From Staphylococcus pragensis (lineage in GTDB: Bacteria > Bacillota > Bacilli > Staphylococcales > Staphylococcaceae), in contig NZ_SRPJ01000002.1 of the NCBI RefSeq assembly GCF_004785665.1, forward strand, positions 310,001-374,000: DNA of 64,000 nt. The letters run 5' to 3'. Made by a program: the position numbers and the translations under genes. The notes below the pieces were generated by a model that was given only the letters and a program-made list of their open reading frames with translations, was not told the DNA's origin and searched no databases. Position 1 is the stretch's first letter. Every line of letters begins with the position of its first letter. Positions 1 through 9,797 of this stretch are shown one piece after another.

Positions 1-779
1 CAAATAAAGAAATAACTAGACGCTTCTACTAAGTGACGTTGTTCAGCGAAGAATTTTAAGAACGTTAGAATTGAAGCGTAATTCAAACCGATAACCATCA
101 TCACAATAGCTACTGGCACGGCTTCTTTAGCAACAAAATTGTGAATACTGAAACTTGAAGCTTTTGAAATTTTTTTATCTGTATCATTCGTAACAGGGTT
201 AAAGTCAATTTTAATAAAGATTGAAATAAGTAAGCTAATCACGCCAAGAATAACACAGATTACAAATAATAGATTAATTGAAAAAGATTTCATTAATAAA
301 ATCCCGAAAAATGGGCCAACTGCTGTTCCTAATACTAAACTTAAAGAAAATAAACTGATGCCTTCACTTTTACGTGATACAGGCGTTACATGTGCAGCAA
401 TTGTACCAGTTGCTGTTGTGGCTACTGCAGTAGCAATACCATTAATTAAACGTACAAACATAAGAAAGCCAATTGATCCAGGAATAAAATAAAGTAATTG
501 CGTAATAACTAAGAAGATAAGTCCAGTAATTAATATCTTTTTAGGACCAAATTTATTGACATACTTCCCAGTAGCAAAACGTCCAATTAATGAGCCAACG
601 ATAAAGAGACCTACAACTAGACCTGAAAGGCTGTCAGAAGCATGAAACGATGTTTTACTATAATCAGCGATAATAACAAGTAATAAATACATGCATAAAT
701 ACACAAAGAAGTTAATCGTAAAGTTCACAGTGAAACTCTTCGTAAAAATAGGTTGTTTTAAATTTTGAGCTTGGTTCAT
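1..779 (-). CDS. MFS drug/metabolite transporter (C-terminus cut by window edge)
   Basis: Reads leftward and runs off the window, so about 259 N-terminal residues are visible. It begins MNQAQNLKQP and is a chain of hydrophobic helices. The loop after the second helix reads GRFATGKYVNKFGPKKIL, which fits the conserved G-x-x-x-D/K-R/K loop of the major facilitator superfamily. Its ATG overlaps the TGA of the upstream MarR gene (ATGA), so the two are probably translationally coupled and co-regulated. The likely role is proton-driven efflux at the membrane. The substrate cannot be told from sequence. Confidence 0.85.
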   Translation of the reverse strand, partial: MNQAQNLKQPIFTKSFTVNFTINFFVYLCMYLLLVIIADYSKTSFHASDSLSGLVVGLFIVGSLIGRFATGKYVNKFGPKKILITGLIFLVITQLLYFIPGSIGFLMFVRLINGIATAVATTATGTIAAHVTPVSRKSEGISLFSLSLVLGTAVGPFFGILLMKSFSINLLFVICVILGVISLLISIFIKIDFNPVTNDTDKKISKASSFSIHNFVAKEAVPVAIVMMVIGLNYASILTFLKFFAEQRHLVEASSYFFI

Positions 780-1213
780 TCTTTCTCTTCCTCCTCAGAT
801 AATGTTTGATGTAATTTAGCCATAGTTGAAATAACATGTTCTAAATCTTCAGTAGTTAAATTTGATTTTTCAATCAAATGATTTTGAATAGGGATAATTC
901 GATAATTCACCTCTGTAAAAAACTGTTGGCCTTTTTCAGATAGATTCAAAATCTTCTCTCTTTTATCTTGACCTGTTGTAATAGTGAGCAATTCTTTTTC
1001 AGATAACGCTTTAATAATCTTTCGAGTGGTAGGTTTTTCAATAAAACGGCGCTTAGAAATTTGAACTAGTGTAGTAGGAGCACTATTTGCTATATCTCTT
1101 AGTACTAACCACTGACCAGTATGCAAATCAAATTCATCTAATATAGGTTGCGTACGTTTAATATAAGGGCGATAAATACCAATAAAACTATTAAAGAATT
1201 CATTTGTAAGCAT
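776..1213 (-). CDS. MarR-family transcriptional regulator
   Basis: A 145-residue winged-helix protein of normal MarR length. The recognition-helix region is around residues 45-70 (TLVQISKRRFIEKPTTRKII) and the wing carries the basic TTGQDKREKILNLSEKG motif typical of MarR proteins. It precedes and overlaps an MFS exporter gene. A perfect 23 bp palindrome lies between its promoter and start codon. From family knowledge I infer a ligand-responsive repressor of its own exporter operon. The inducer is unknown. Confidence 0.88.
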   Translation of the reverse strand: MLTNEFFNSFIGIYRPYIKRTQPILDEFDLHTGQWLVLRDIANSAPTTLVQISKRRFIEKPTTRKIIKALSEKELLTITTGQDKREKILNLSEKGQQFFTEVNYRIIPIQNHLIEKSNLTTEDLEHVISTMAKLHQTLSEEEEKE

Positions 1214-1231
1214 AAAATAACTCCTTTTATA

Positions 1232-1254
1232 AATAGTTAGCTAAGCTAACTATT
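1232..1254. promoter_or_regulatory. Perfect palindrome, probable MarR operator
   Basis: AATAGTTAGCT, a central A, then AGCTAACTATT form a 23 bp perfect inverted repeat. It lies downstream of the predicted -10 and upstream of the marR ribosome site, so a dimer bound here would block transcription. Assignment to this MarR protein is inference from position. Confidence 0.65.
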
Positions 1255-1269
1255 GAAATGACAAATAAT

Positions 1270-1298
1270 ATTATACGACTAAGCTGTAAAATTTGCAA
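1270..1298 (-). promoter_or_regulatory. Promoter of the marR-MFS operon
   Basis: On the minus strand TTGCAA and TATAAT are separated by 17 bp, a good sigma-A promoter. The start point would fall just ahead of the 23 bp palindrome. Confidence 0.6.
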
Positions 1299-1386
1299 TA
1301 GCAAGATAACAAGATAAATAGAAGTAATATTACCTACATTTTGATAAAATAAAATTGAATTGAAATATAAAAAAGGGGAAAAACTG

Positions 1387-2148
1387 ATGGAATTGAGATT
1401 TGACCATATTATTCATTATGTTGATCAATTAAATAACTTTAAATATCCTGGTAATATTTTGAAATTAAGTGGTGGGGGGAAACATCATAAGTTTGGTACA
1501 TTTAATCGTTTAGCATATATTAATGAAAATTACATTGAATTATTAGATGTAGAAGATGTTGAAAAGTTAAAAAAAGAAGCTAAAACGGAAGAAGGTCGAG
1601 TGGCATTTGCTACAAAGATTGTACATGATCATTTTCAACAAGGTTTTAAAACAATGGCTTTTAGAACAACAGATATAGAAGCGCTAAAACAAACACTTCA
1701 TGAACATAATGTAGATACAATTGGACCTATTGAAATGCATAGAGAAAATAAAAAGGGAGATAAAACGGGCTGGAAATTATTGTATATTGCTGACCCTGAT
1801 TATATGGTTAAACCTCCGTTCTTTATAGAGTGGGAAGATAGTGAGGAACAACGCAATGAAAAATTAGCAGATTTATATCAAAAGCATTTTACTATTGATC
1901 GCATTATTATTCATAGTTCTAAGCGTTCGAAGACACTATCAAAATGGCAGAAATGGTTTAAAATGCGCATTATAGATGAAGGTGAAGATTACACGGATTT
2001 ACAACTCACTGATGACAACATCATTTATCGTGTTCAAGATGGCCAGACATCTGGCTATAAAACAGTCGTATTTAAAGATAAAGAAGCGACTGCACCTTAT
2101 TCCATCATTGTGAAAGGTGCTAAATATCGCTTCGAACCAGTAGACTGA
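1387..2148 (+). CDS. VOC/glyoxalase-like domain protein
   Basis: A 253-residue protein with a glyoxalase/bleomycin-resistance-type start (MELRFDHIIHYVDQL, metal-site His at position 7 or 10). It continues with the pattern of the Glyoxalase_3-like family: a GGGKHHKFGTFNRL segment and an NYIELLDVE segment carrying a likely metal-binding Glu. I chose ATG 1387 because AAAAGGGG sits at proper distance; an in-frame TTG at 1360 has no ribosome site. Function unknown; these proteins are usually metal-dependent lyases or dioxygenase-like enzymes. It stands alone, divergent from marR. Confidence 0.8.
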   Translation: MELRFDHIIHYVDQLNNFKYPGNILKLSGGGKHHKFGTFNRLAYINENYIELLDVEDVEKLKKEAKTEEGRVAFATKIVHDHFQQGFKTMAFRTTDIEALKQTLHEHNVDTIGPIEMHRENKKGDKTGWKLLYIADPDYMVKPPFFIEWEDSEEQRNEKLADLYQKHFTIDRIIIHSSKRSKTLSKWQKWFKMRIIDEGEDYTDLQLTDDNIIYRVQDGQTSGYKTVVFKDKEATAPYSIIVKGAKYRFEPVD

Positions 2149-2151
2149 AAT

Positions 2152-2403
2152 CTAATATAAATAAATATAAGTGCTATGTGCAATTAGGGCGATATGCACT
2201 ATTGCTAATAATAATGATAGGATGCTTAACATTGTCGAAAGACGTGTGGTTCTAAGCAATAGAAATAGCACAGTTAATACTAAACTTAAGCCAACAAACA
2301 TCACTCTTAGACTAAAGTATGCAATTGAAAGTGGTTGGCTTAACGTGATTATAATAGCAATGAGATTAATAATGATAAAGATAGCTAATAATATATTTCT
2401 CAA
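2152..2403 (-). CDS. Small four-helix membrane protein
   Basis: An 83-residue, almost wholly hydrophobic protein with about three to four membrane helices. It starts at TTG with an AGAGG site about eight bases upstream on the minus strand. An overlapping plus-strand reading frame (2171-2443) is polar, lacks a ribosome site and is treated as a shadow. No function is evident. It is convergent with the VOC gene and separated from it by only three bases. Confidence 0.6.
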   Translation of the reverse strand: MRNILLAIFIIINLIAIIITLSQPLSIAYFSLRVMFVGLSLVLTVLFLLLRTTRLSTMLSILSLLLAIVHIALIAHSTYIYLY

Positions 2404-2577
2404 TGTCCATTACCTCTTTTATATAAAAAATTGGAAATTTTAATTTTAGAGTCTATATAGTATAGCAGATTTTAAAGAAATTAAATAATCTCAAACTTCA
2501 ATAGTATGTTTGTCGACACTCACTATTGTAGACTGTATAATGATAATTAATGTGAAAATAAAGGAGTTTTTTATAGC

Positions 2578-3840
2578 ATGGAAAAGATGAATATCACTAA
2601 TCAAGAACATGACGCATTTGTAAAAAACCATCCTAACGGCGACTTATTACAACTTACGAAATGGGCAGAAACAAAACGTTTAACAGGATGGTATTCAAAA
2701 CGCGTTGCCGTTGGAGAAAATGGTGAGATAAAAGGTGTAGCTCAATTATTATTTAAGAAAGTACCGAAATTACCGTTTACATTATGCTATGTATCTCGTG
2801 GATTTGTAACGGATTATAGTAACAAAGCTGCACTTGAAACACTTTTAGAAGAAACAAAAAAAGTGGCTAAAGCTGAAAAAGCATATGCTATTAAAATCGA
2901 TCCAGATGTTGAAGTGGAACATGGGACGGAAGCACTTAAAAACTTAAGAGCATTAGGCTTTAAACATAAAGGCTTTAAAGAAGGCTTATCAAAAGATTAC
3001 ATTCAACCACGTATGACAATGATTACGCCTATTGATAAATCAGATGATGAAATCTTTAAAAGTTATGAACGTCGTAACCGTTCAAAAGTACGTCTAGCTT
3101 TAAAACGTGGTACAAAAGTAGAACACTCAGACCGTGAAGGGTTAAAAACATTTGCTAATTTAATGAAGATTACTGGTGAACGTGATGGCTTCTTAACACG
3201 TGATATTAGTTACTTTGAAAATATTTATGATTCATTACATGAAGATGGCGATGCAGAATTATTCTTGGTTAAATTAGAACCTAAACCAGTTTTAGAACAA
3301 ATTAATAAAGATTTAGCAGAACAAGAGGCTGAAAAAGAAAAACTTCAAACTAAATTAGAAAATAAACCAAATGATAAGAAAAATGCAAACAAACTTAACG
3401 ATGTTGAGAACAAAATATCTAAAACAACTGAATTAAAAAATGATATGGAAGATTTAAAACAAAAACACCCAGAAGGCGTATATTTATCAGGTGCTTTACT
3501 TATGTTTGCAGGTAAAAAATCATATTACTTATATGGTGCATCATCAAATGATTATCGCGACTTTTTACCAAATCACCATATGCAATATGAAATGATGCGT
3601 TATGCAAGAGAACACGGCGCTACGACATATGATTTCGGAGGCACTGATAACAATCCGCCTAAAGGTTCAGAACACTATGGCCTATGGGCATTTAAAAAAG
3701 TATGGGGAACTTATTTAAGTGAAAAAATTGGTGAGTTTGATTATGTATTAAATCAACCGCTTTATCAGTTAATTGAACAAGTTAAACCTCGATTAACTAA
3801 AGCTAAAATTAAGCTTTCTCGCAAATTAAAACGTAAATAA
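2578..3840 (+). CDS. fmhA: FemABX-family peptidyltransferase (FmhA-like)
   Basis: A 420-residue protein of usual FemABX length. The N-terminal GNAT-like half contains NGDLLQLTKWAETKRLTGWYSKR. A charged helical arm spans roughly residues 243-300 (QINKDLAEQEAEKEKLQTKL onward), and the C-terminal half carries YYLYGASSNDYRDFLPNHHM and YDFGGTDNNPPKGSEHYGLW. The family transfers amino acids from charged tRNA onto the peptidoglycan cross-bridge in the cytoplasm. The precise substrate of FmhA is not established, so this is a family call. A terminator follows and it is monocistronic. Confidence 0.88.
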   Translation: MEKMNITNQEHDAFVKNHPNGDLLQLTKWAETKRLTGWYSKRVAVGENGEIKGVAQLLFKKVPKLPFTLCYVSRGFVTDYSNKAALETLLEETKKVAKAEKAYAIKIDPDVEVEHGTEALKNLRALGFKHKGFKEGLSKDYIQPRMTMITPIDKSDDEIFKSYERRNRSKVRLALKRGTKVEHSDREGLKTFANLMKITGERDGFLTRDISYFENIYDSLHEDGDAELFLVKLEPKPVLEQINKDLAEQEAEKEKLQTKLENKPNDKKNANKLNDVENKISKTTELKNDMEDLKQKHPEGVYLSGALLMFAGKKSYYLYGASSNDYRDFLPNHHMQYEMMRYAREHGATTYDFGGTDNNPPKGSEHYGLWAFKKVWGTYLSEKIGEFDYVLNQPLYQLIEQVKPRLTKAKIKLSRKLKRK

Positions 3841-3863
3841 CGACACAGTATTCAAATAATGAC

Positions 3864-3906
3864 ATCTGAACGATTCTACAATGACAGAAGCGTTCAGATT
3901 TTTTTA
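3864..3906 (+). terminator. Terminator after fmhA
   Basis: ATCTGAACG and CGTTCAGAT form a nine-pair stem with an 18-base loop, followed by seven T. Confidence 0.8.
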
Positions 3907-3965
3907 GATAAAATGAAAACTCAAACTAAGCAATGAGTTTCTAAAACGTTTAGGGAAGTGACGTA

Positions 3966-6900
3966 ATGATTAAGAAAATGCTTCAATTCTCATTAGGTAA
4001 TAAGTTCGCTATCTTCTTAATGGTAGTATTAGTTATTTTAGGTGGCGTCTATTCAAGTGCAAAATTAAAACTTGAATTATTACCTGATGTGGAAAATCCA
4101 GTGATATCTGTACAGACAACAATGCCTGGTGCCACCCCACAGACCACACAGGATGAAATAAGTTCAAAGATAGATCAACAGGTAAGGTCTTTGGCTTATG
4201 TTAAAAGTGTTAAAACGCAATCGATTCAAAATGCTTCGATTGTAAGCGTAGAATATGACAATAACACTGACATGGACAAAGCTGAAGAAGTCTTGAAAAA
4301 AGAAATTGATAAAATAGATTTTAAAGATGGTATCAGTGAACCAGAATTAACACGTAATTCAATGGATGCATTCCCGATTGTCGCTTATTCATTTACTAAT
4401 AGTAAAAATGATTTGAAAAAAACAACTAAAGAAATTAATGAGCAATTAATTCCCAAACTACAAACTGTAGATGGAGTACAAAATGCACAATTAAATGGTC
4501 AAACAACACGTCAAGTGACATTGAAATTTAAGCAAGATAAACTTGATGAAGCAGGATTAACTGCCGATGATGTTGAGAATTATATTAAAACAGCTACTCG
4601 TGAAACACCACTTGGTTTATTCCAATTTGGTAATAATGAAAAATCACTAGTCGTTGACGGACAATTTAAATCCGTTGATGCACTGAAAGATTTAAAAATA
4701 CCACTAACTATAGGTGGGCAAGGTCAATCAAGTAGTGGAGACGATGATTCTGATAGTAATAGCATGAGTAGTACAGGAGACGATGCTTCTACCTCAAGTA
4801 GCGGTCAAAAATCTCAAAGTAGTTCAATGTCAATGGGCGATAGTGGCGAGATGCCAAGCGTACCATTAAAAGAGCTGGCTAAAGTCACTGTTGGAGATGA
4901 ACGCTCATCTATTTCTAACACAAATGGTAAAGATGCAGTGAACGTTCAAGTGATGAAAGCGCAAGATGCAAATACAGTTCAAGTCGCTCGCGAAACGCAG
5001 AAAAAAATTGATGAGTTCGTAAAAAATAATAGTGATATTAAAGCTACTAAAACGATGGACACTGCTAAGCCAATTCAAGATTCACTGTATACTATGGTTG
5101 AAAAAGCAACATTAGGTACAATAGTAGCAATTATCGTTATCCTATTATTCTTAAGAAATATTAAAACAACTGCGATTTCAATTGTTTCGATACCATTATC
5201 AATCTTAATCGCGTTGATTGCTTTGAAATTAAGTAACGTATCGTTAAACATTTTAACGTTAGGTGCGTTAACTATTGCAATTGGACGTGTGATAGACGAC
5301 TCAATTGTTGTCGTAGAAAATATTTATCGACGCTTATCTGATTCTGATGAATCATTAAAAGGCGATCATTTAGTGATTAGTGCGACACGTGAAGTATTTA
5401 AACCTATTTTATCTTCAACTATCGTTACCATCATTGTATTCTTACCGCTTGCCTTTGTATCTGGTTCAGTGGGTGAGATGTTTAGACCGTTTGCATTAGC
5501 GATTGCTTTCAGTTTATTAGCTTCATTATTAGTTTCTATTACAGTTGTGCCGGCGTTGGCTTCTACATTTTTCAAAAAGGGAATTAAAACAAAACAACGT
5601 CCGACTAGTACAAATGAGACTAAAGGTCTTGGGGCGATTAGTAGAGGCTATCGAAGCGTATTAAGTTGGTCACTGAATCATAAATGGATTGTTATTATTA
5701 TCAGTTTAGTCATCTTAGTTGGAAGTGTCGTGCTCGGCGGTGCAAAATTAGGTACAAGTTTCATTTCAGAAGGGGAAGATAAATTCTTAGCTGTAACGTA
5801 TACACCTAAACCTGGTGAAACGAAAGAAGCGGTACTTGATCACGCGAAAGAAGCACAACAATACTTACAAAGTAAGAAAAAAGTTAAAACCGTGCAATAT
5901 TCAGTAGGAGGACCTTCTCCAGCGGATCCAACAGGTAGTACTAATAGTATGGCTATTATGGTTGAATACGATAAAGATACGCCTAACTTTGATGAGGAAC
6001 CTGACAAAGTTGTTTCTCATTTAGCGAAAATGAAGGACCCAGGAGAATGGAAAAATCTAGATATGGGTACGGGTGCTGGTAATAACTCAATAGAAGTAAC
6101 CGTTAAAGGTCCGTCGCCTGATGCAATTAAAGATACAGTTGCTAAAGTTGAAGATAAAATGAAATCTGTCGATGGCGTAGCAAATGTTAAATCAGATTTA
6201 TCTCAAACTTATGATCAATATGAAATTAAGGTTGATCAAAACAAAGCGACAGACAAAGGTATTTCAGCTGGACAATTGGCATTAAATTTAAATGAAAATT
6301 TACCAGAGAAAACAATTACCACTGTCAAAGAAGCTGGTAATAAAGTAGATGTTAAAGTAAAACAAAATAAACAAACAGACTGGTCACGCGATAAGATCAA
6401 TAATATCGAATTACAGTCGCCAACTGGTGAGAAAGTAAAACTCAAAGATATTGCTAAACTTGAACATACGACAACACCAAGTCAACTTAATCAAGAAGAT
6501 GGCGATTATTCAACTACTGTTTCAGGTAAAGTCATTGCTTCTGACGTAGGTGGCACATCAAGTAAAGTCATGCAAAAAGTGAATCGTATCGATAAACCAG
6601 ATAATGTGAAGATTAATGTTGGTGGCGCGACCGATGATATCAATCAAGCTATTAGTCAATTGGCCTTTGCGATGTTAGTTGCTATCGTGATTGTATACTT
6701 GGTATTAGTTATTACATTTAAAGGTGGTTTAGCACCATTTACAATACTATTCTCATTACCATTTACAATCATCGGTGTAGTGCTTGCATTACTCATTACA
6801 GGTGAAACGATTTCAGTACCAAGTTTAATTGGTTTATTAATGTTAATTGGTATCGTAGTAACCAATGCAATTGTGTTGATTGATAGAGTAATTACGAATG

Positions 6901-7160
6901 AGAAGCAAGGTATGCCTATGAAAGAGGCGTTACTCGAAGCGGGTGGCACACGTATTCGACCTATCTTAATGACTGCGATTGCTACAATCGGTGCATTATT
7001 ACCGCTTCTATTCGGACAAGACAGTTCAATCCTTATTTCTAAAGGTATGGCAGCTACGGTTATTGGTGGTTTAATATCATCAACATTACTCACATTAATT
7101 GTAGTACCAGTTATTTATGAAATTTTATTTACTTTGAAAAATAAATTAACACGTAGATAA
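3966..7160 (+). CDS. RND-superfamily efflux transporter (AcrB/SwrC-like)
   Basis: A 1064-residue protein with the two-fold RND layout: TM1 near residues 13-30, a large extracytoplasmic loop, a bundle of helices near 375-530, a second loop, and a final bundle near 895-1055. The TM4 signature GRVIDDSIVVVEN places the proton-relay Asp pair at 444-445. Gram-positive members export surfactants, fatty acids or lipids. Unusually, the first loop carries a Ser/Asp/Met-rich low-complexity stretch around residues 251-303. It stands alone between terminators; no adaptor or outer-membrane partner is present, as expected in a staphylococcus. Confidence 0.92.
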   Translation: MIKKMLQFSLGNKFAIFLMVVLVILGGVYSSAKLKLELLPDVENPVISVQTTMPGATPQTTQDEISSKIDQQVRSLAYVKSVKTQSIQNASIVSVEYDNNTDMDKAEEVLKKEIDKIDFKDGISEPELTRNSMDAFPIVAYSFTNSKNDLKKTTKEINEQLIPKLQTVDGVQNAQLNGQTTRQVTLKFKQDKLDEAGLTADDVENYIKTATRETPLGLFQFGNNEKSLVVDGQFKSVDALKDLKIPLTIGGQGQSSSGDDDSDSNSMSSTGDDASTSSSGQKSQSSSMSMGDSGEMPSVPLKELAKVTVGDERSSISNTNGKDAVNVQVMKAQDANTVQVARETQKKIDEFVKNNSDIKATKTMDTAKPIQDSLYTMVEKATLGTIVAIIVILLFLRNIKTTAISIVSIPLSILIALIALKLSNVSLNILTLGALTIAIGRVIDDSIVVVENIYRRLSDSDESLKGDHLVISATREVFKPILSSTIVTIIVFLPLAFVSGSVGEMFRPFALAIAFSLLASLLVSITVVPALASTFFKKGIKTKQRPTSTNETKGLGAISRGYRSVLSWSLNHKWIVIIISLVILVGSVVLGGAKLGTSFISEGEDKFLAVTYTPKPGETKEAVLDHAKEAQQYLQSKKKVKTVQYSVGGPSPADPTGSTNSMAIMVEYDKDTPNFDEEPDKVVSHLAKMKDPGEWKNLDMGTGAGNNSIEVTVKGPSPDAIKDTVAKVEDKMKSVDGVANVKSDLSQTYDQYEIKVDQNKATDKGISAGQLALNLNENLPEKTITTVKEAGNKVDVKVKQNKQTDWSRDKINNIELQSPTGEKVKLKDIAKLEHTTTPSQLNQEDGDYSTTVSGKVIASDVGGTSSKVMQKVNRIDKPDNVKINVGGATDDINQAISQLAFAMLVAIVIVYLVLVITFKGGLAPFTILFSLPFTIIGVVLALLITGETISVPSLIGLLMLIGIVVTNAIVLIDRVITNEKQGMPMKEALLEAGGTRIRPILMTAIATIGALLPLLFGQDSSILISKGMAATVIGGLISSTLLTLIVVPVIYEILFTLKNKLTRR

Positions 7161-7165
7161 ATAAA

Positions 7166-7217
7166 AAGAGAGGGTGGCGCCTGTTTCTAAAACAGGCGCA
7201 CACCCTCTCTATTTTTT
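7166..7217. terminator. Strong bidirectional terminator
   Basis: AGAGAGGGTG-GCGCCTGTTT pairs with AACAGGCGC-ACACCCTCTCT, followed by a T tract; the minus strand also ends in T. It serves the RND gene and the convergent small membrane protein gene. Confidence 0.88.
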
Positions 7218-7246
7218 AAATTTAAAAATGTTGTATCATTCGAATA

Positions 7247-7564
7247 TTAATACATTACAAAAGTTAAAATAATGTATATCACGAATAAAATTAATGATAA
7301 TATATTTAGAATTGAAACACCTTTGTGATCATTCTTTAAGGCTTTGAATGCAGTAACTTCTACATTACCTACTAAAAGAACTAGAACGACGAAGACCCAC
7401 CAATTCTCTGCAGGGAATTTTAAAGTAGTAATGGCTACTACAAATAATAATAATATGCCCATCACGATTCTTAAAATGCGTGTGAATACAGAGTGCATTT
7501 TAAAAATAGTGATGTAACTAACGATAAGATATAATATAGGTAATAAAAGTAGGTAGAGTTTCAC
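7247..7564 (-). CDS. Small membrane protein, unknown function
   Basis: A 105-residue protein with about four predicted membrane helices and a short polar loop (FKALKNDHKG) before the last. GTG start preceded by AAAGGATG at good distance. I do not recognise the family. It lies between a shared terminator and a small coiled-coil gene and is probably expressed alone. Confidence 0.65.
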   Translation of the reverse strand: MKLYLLLLPILYLIVSYITIFKMHSVFTRILRIVMGILLLFVVAITTLKFPAENWWVFVVLVLLVGNVEVTAFKALKNDHKGVSILNILSLILFVIYIILTFVMY

Positions 7565-7636
7565 CTGATAACATCCTTTCTATCATGACTAATATCATAG
7601 CATTCTGATATCTTTCTGACTAGAGGCTTATACCTC

Positions 7637-7804
7637 TTATTTCTGACGTAATTTTGAACGAATGTTAGCAATTTCTTTCTCGATATCTTCAAGTTGTTTC
7701 AATAAAGGGTCTATATTTTGATTTAATGATTCACGTTTCTCTAAATCATTTTGCAAACGCGTGTAATCATATTTGAGTTCATCTAATTGTGATTCTAAAT
7801 CCAT
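7637..7804 (-). CDS. Small coiled-coil protein (SE1561-like)
   Basis: A 55-residue protein beginning MDLESQLDELKYDYTRLQND and ending KLRQK, with leucine/isoleucine heptad spacing through its length, so it is probably a single coiled coil. A strong AAAGGAG site lies upstream on the minus strand. It resembles a short conserved staphylococcal family (the name SE1561 is from memory). Function unknown. Confidence 0.7.
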   Translation of the reverse strand: MDLESQLDELKYDYTRLQNDLEKRESLNQNIDPLLKQLEDIEKEIANIRSKLRQK

Positions 7805-7943
7805 TATGTATGGCACTCCTTTTTATTTTTGGCTTTATAATTTAGTTGAATTATAGCATGAACAAGACACTTCTAAAAATTATGGAAATTGTGTTACAGT
7901 TATTAACTGTAATAAAACAGTAAATAAGAAAGAAGGAATTGAT

Positions 7944-8852
7944 GTGACAGAGCAATTTGTAATGATCATTTTATTAATTGCATTAGGATATCTCTTAAAG
8001 AAAATTAATTTCTTAAAAGCAGCAGACAGTCAAGTACTTTCTACACTCGTATTAAATGTCACATTACCTTCTTTAGTTATCGTTAATCTAAATAGTGCTG
8101 ATTTAGATTTTTCTTTTTCAATTCTACCCATTATGATGATTGTTTATGGTGTAATTGCTAAGTTAATCGTTATCATGCTATTTAGGAAATATGATAACCA
8201 TATTAAAGGTTCAGTAGGAATGATGACAGCTTCATTAAATATTGGTTTATTTGCCTATCCATTAGTCAATACGATTTGGCCTAAGAATGGTATGGTTTAT
8301 TTTGGTATGGCGGATATAGGCGGTGCCATTATCATGTTTGGTATTACGTACTTTGTAGGAAGTTATTTTAGTGAAGGGGCCGACCAATTCAATTTTAAAT
8401 TTTTAGGGAAAAAGTTAATTACCTCTGTGCCATTAGTGACATATATCGTCATGTTTATATTAAATATGTCTAATCTTCACTTACCGCACGTAGCTATTGA
8501 TTTCTTTACTATTATTTCAAAAGCTAACATGCCTTTATCTATGATATTACTAGGCGTGATGCTTAACTTTAAGATTGAACGTCACTTTTTACCAATCGCA
8601 ATCAAGTATTTAGTCGCACATTACGGTCTAGGACTATTTGCCGGTCTGATGGTACACTACTTCTTACCAGTTTCAGATAATATGATTAAAACGACATTAC
8701 TCATTGCTTGGTTATTACCAGTAGGGGTAGCTATTATTCCATATTCTATTCAATTTAAATATAAGACGCTACCACTTGTAGGTATGGTAACCAACATTTC
8801 TATCGTAATAAGTATTATTATCTTGTATGTATATCAAGCATTATTTGTATAA
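7944..8852 (+). CDS. AEC-family (auxin efflux carrier) permease
   Basis: A 302-residue membrane protein with about ten helices in two inverted halves. It has the LNVTLPSLVIVNL segment and the GMMTASLNIGLFAYPLV segment, matching AEC transporters that move carboxylates such as malate or malonate. GTG start with an AAGGAA site. The substrate is not inferable; no adjacent catabolic gene is present. A strong terminator follows directly. Confidence 0.82.
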   Translation: MTEQFVMIILLIALGYLLKKINFLKAADSQVLSTLVLNVTLPSLVIVNLNSADLDFSFSILPIMMIVYGVIAKLIVIMLFRKYDNHIKGSVGMMTASLNIGLFAYPLVNTIWPKNGMVYFGMADIGGAIIMFGITYFVGSYFSEGADQFNFKFLGKKLITSVPLVTYIVMFILNMSNLHLPHVAIDFFTIISKANMPLSMILLGVMLNFKIERHFLPIAIKYLVAHYGLGLFAGLMVHYFLPVSDNMIKTTLLIAWLLPVGVAIIPYSIQFKYKTLPLVGMVTNISIVISIIILYVYQALFV

Positions 8853-8870
8853 TGAATTATTTAAATATGT

Positions 8871-8910
8871 AAAAAGCAAGCAACTCAAGGGGCGAGTTGC
8901 TTGCTTTTTT
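8871..8910 (+). terminator. Terminator after the AEC permease
   Basis: AAAAAGCAAGCAACTC pairs with GAGTTGCTTGC followed by T6; the A tract allows function on both strands. Confidence 0.85.
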
Positions 8911-8976
8911 ATAAGTATGAAACTTTTTAAAATGGAAGTTGCACTCTTAGGTGAATTGGACACATAAGTAGTTTGA

Positions 8977-9768
8977 TTATCCTTTTCCACCCATAAAGGC
9001 AGGATAATTCATCATTCCACCATCCACATAGATAGTTGTACCGTGGATATAGCTTGCCAAATCAGAAGCTAAGAATAATGCTACGTTTGAAATGTCTTGT
9101 GCTTCACCAATTTCTCTAGCTGGAATCATTTCTAGTGTTTCAGCTCTAGTGTCAGGATCAGAGAATTTTTCTTTCGTATGTTCAGTAACAATTGCACCTG
9201 GTGAGATGTTATTAATGCGAATGCCGTATTGAGCATATTCCATAGACATTGTTTCCATCATTAATTTCAAACCGCCTTTACTGGCAGCATAGTTAACATA
9301 GTTTGGCCATGGGATTGTATCATGAACACTTGATGTATTAATAATGACACCTTTTTTATCTTCTTTTAAGAATTGGTTAACCGCTTCACGTGAACCAATG
9401 AAAGCACCTGTTAAATTTATATCAATCACTTTTTGCCATTCATCTAATGGCATTTTATGAGAAGGGATAGGTTTCTCAAAACCAGCATTATTAATCATAA
9501 TGTCTAACGTACCAAATTCATTTACAGCTGATTGAACTAAATTTTTAACATCATCTTCTACAGATACATCGCCCTGAACAGCAATCGCTTGTCCACCTGC
9601 ATTAGTAATCGTCTTTTTAAGGTCTTCAATCTCATCTAAATTACGATCAGAACGATAATTTAAAACGACTTTTGCTTTTGCTTTACCAAAGTTTTCGGCG
9701 AATGATTTACCAATACCGCTACTTGCACCTGTAATAACAACTACTTTATTTTCTAAATCTGGAAACAT
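8977..9768 (-). CDS. gdh: Glucose 1-dehydrogenase (SDR family)
   Basis: A 263-residue classical short-chain dehydrogenase. The nucleotide-binding TGASSGIG is at residues 13-20, NNAG at 93-96, and the catalytic Tyr160-xxx-Lys164 lies in NYAASKGG, with Ser147 or nearby completing the triad. Length and sequence match the Bacillus/Staphylococcus glucose 1-dehydrogenases that oxidise glucose to gluconolactone with NAD(P). It lies 29 bases downstream of the glcU-type sugar uptake gene on the same strand, as in S. xylosus, so the pair probably brings in and oxidises non-phosphorylated glucose. Confidence 0.88.
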   Translation of the reverse strand: MFPDLENKVVVITGASSGIGKSFAENFGKAKAKVVLNYRSDRNLDEIEDLKKTITNAGGQAIAVQGDVSVEDDVKNLVQSAVNEFGTLDIMINNAGFEKPIPSHKMPLDEWQKVIDINLTGAFIGSREAVNQFLKEDKKGVIINTSSVHDTIPWPNYVNYAASKGGLKLMMETMSMEYAQYGIRINNISPGAIVTEHTKEKFSDPDTRAETLEMIPAREIGEAQDISNVALFLASDLASYIHGTTIYVDGGMMNYPAFMGGKG

Positions 9769-9797
9769 CTTAATTCCTCCTTAATATTTAAACGTAA

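Noticed and set aside
2171..2443. 90-residue plus-strand frame opposite the small membrane protein
   Set aside because: No ribosome site and the opposite strand gives a coherent hydrophobic protein with one.
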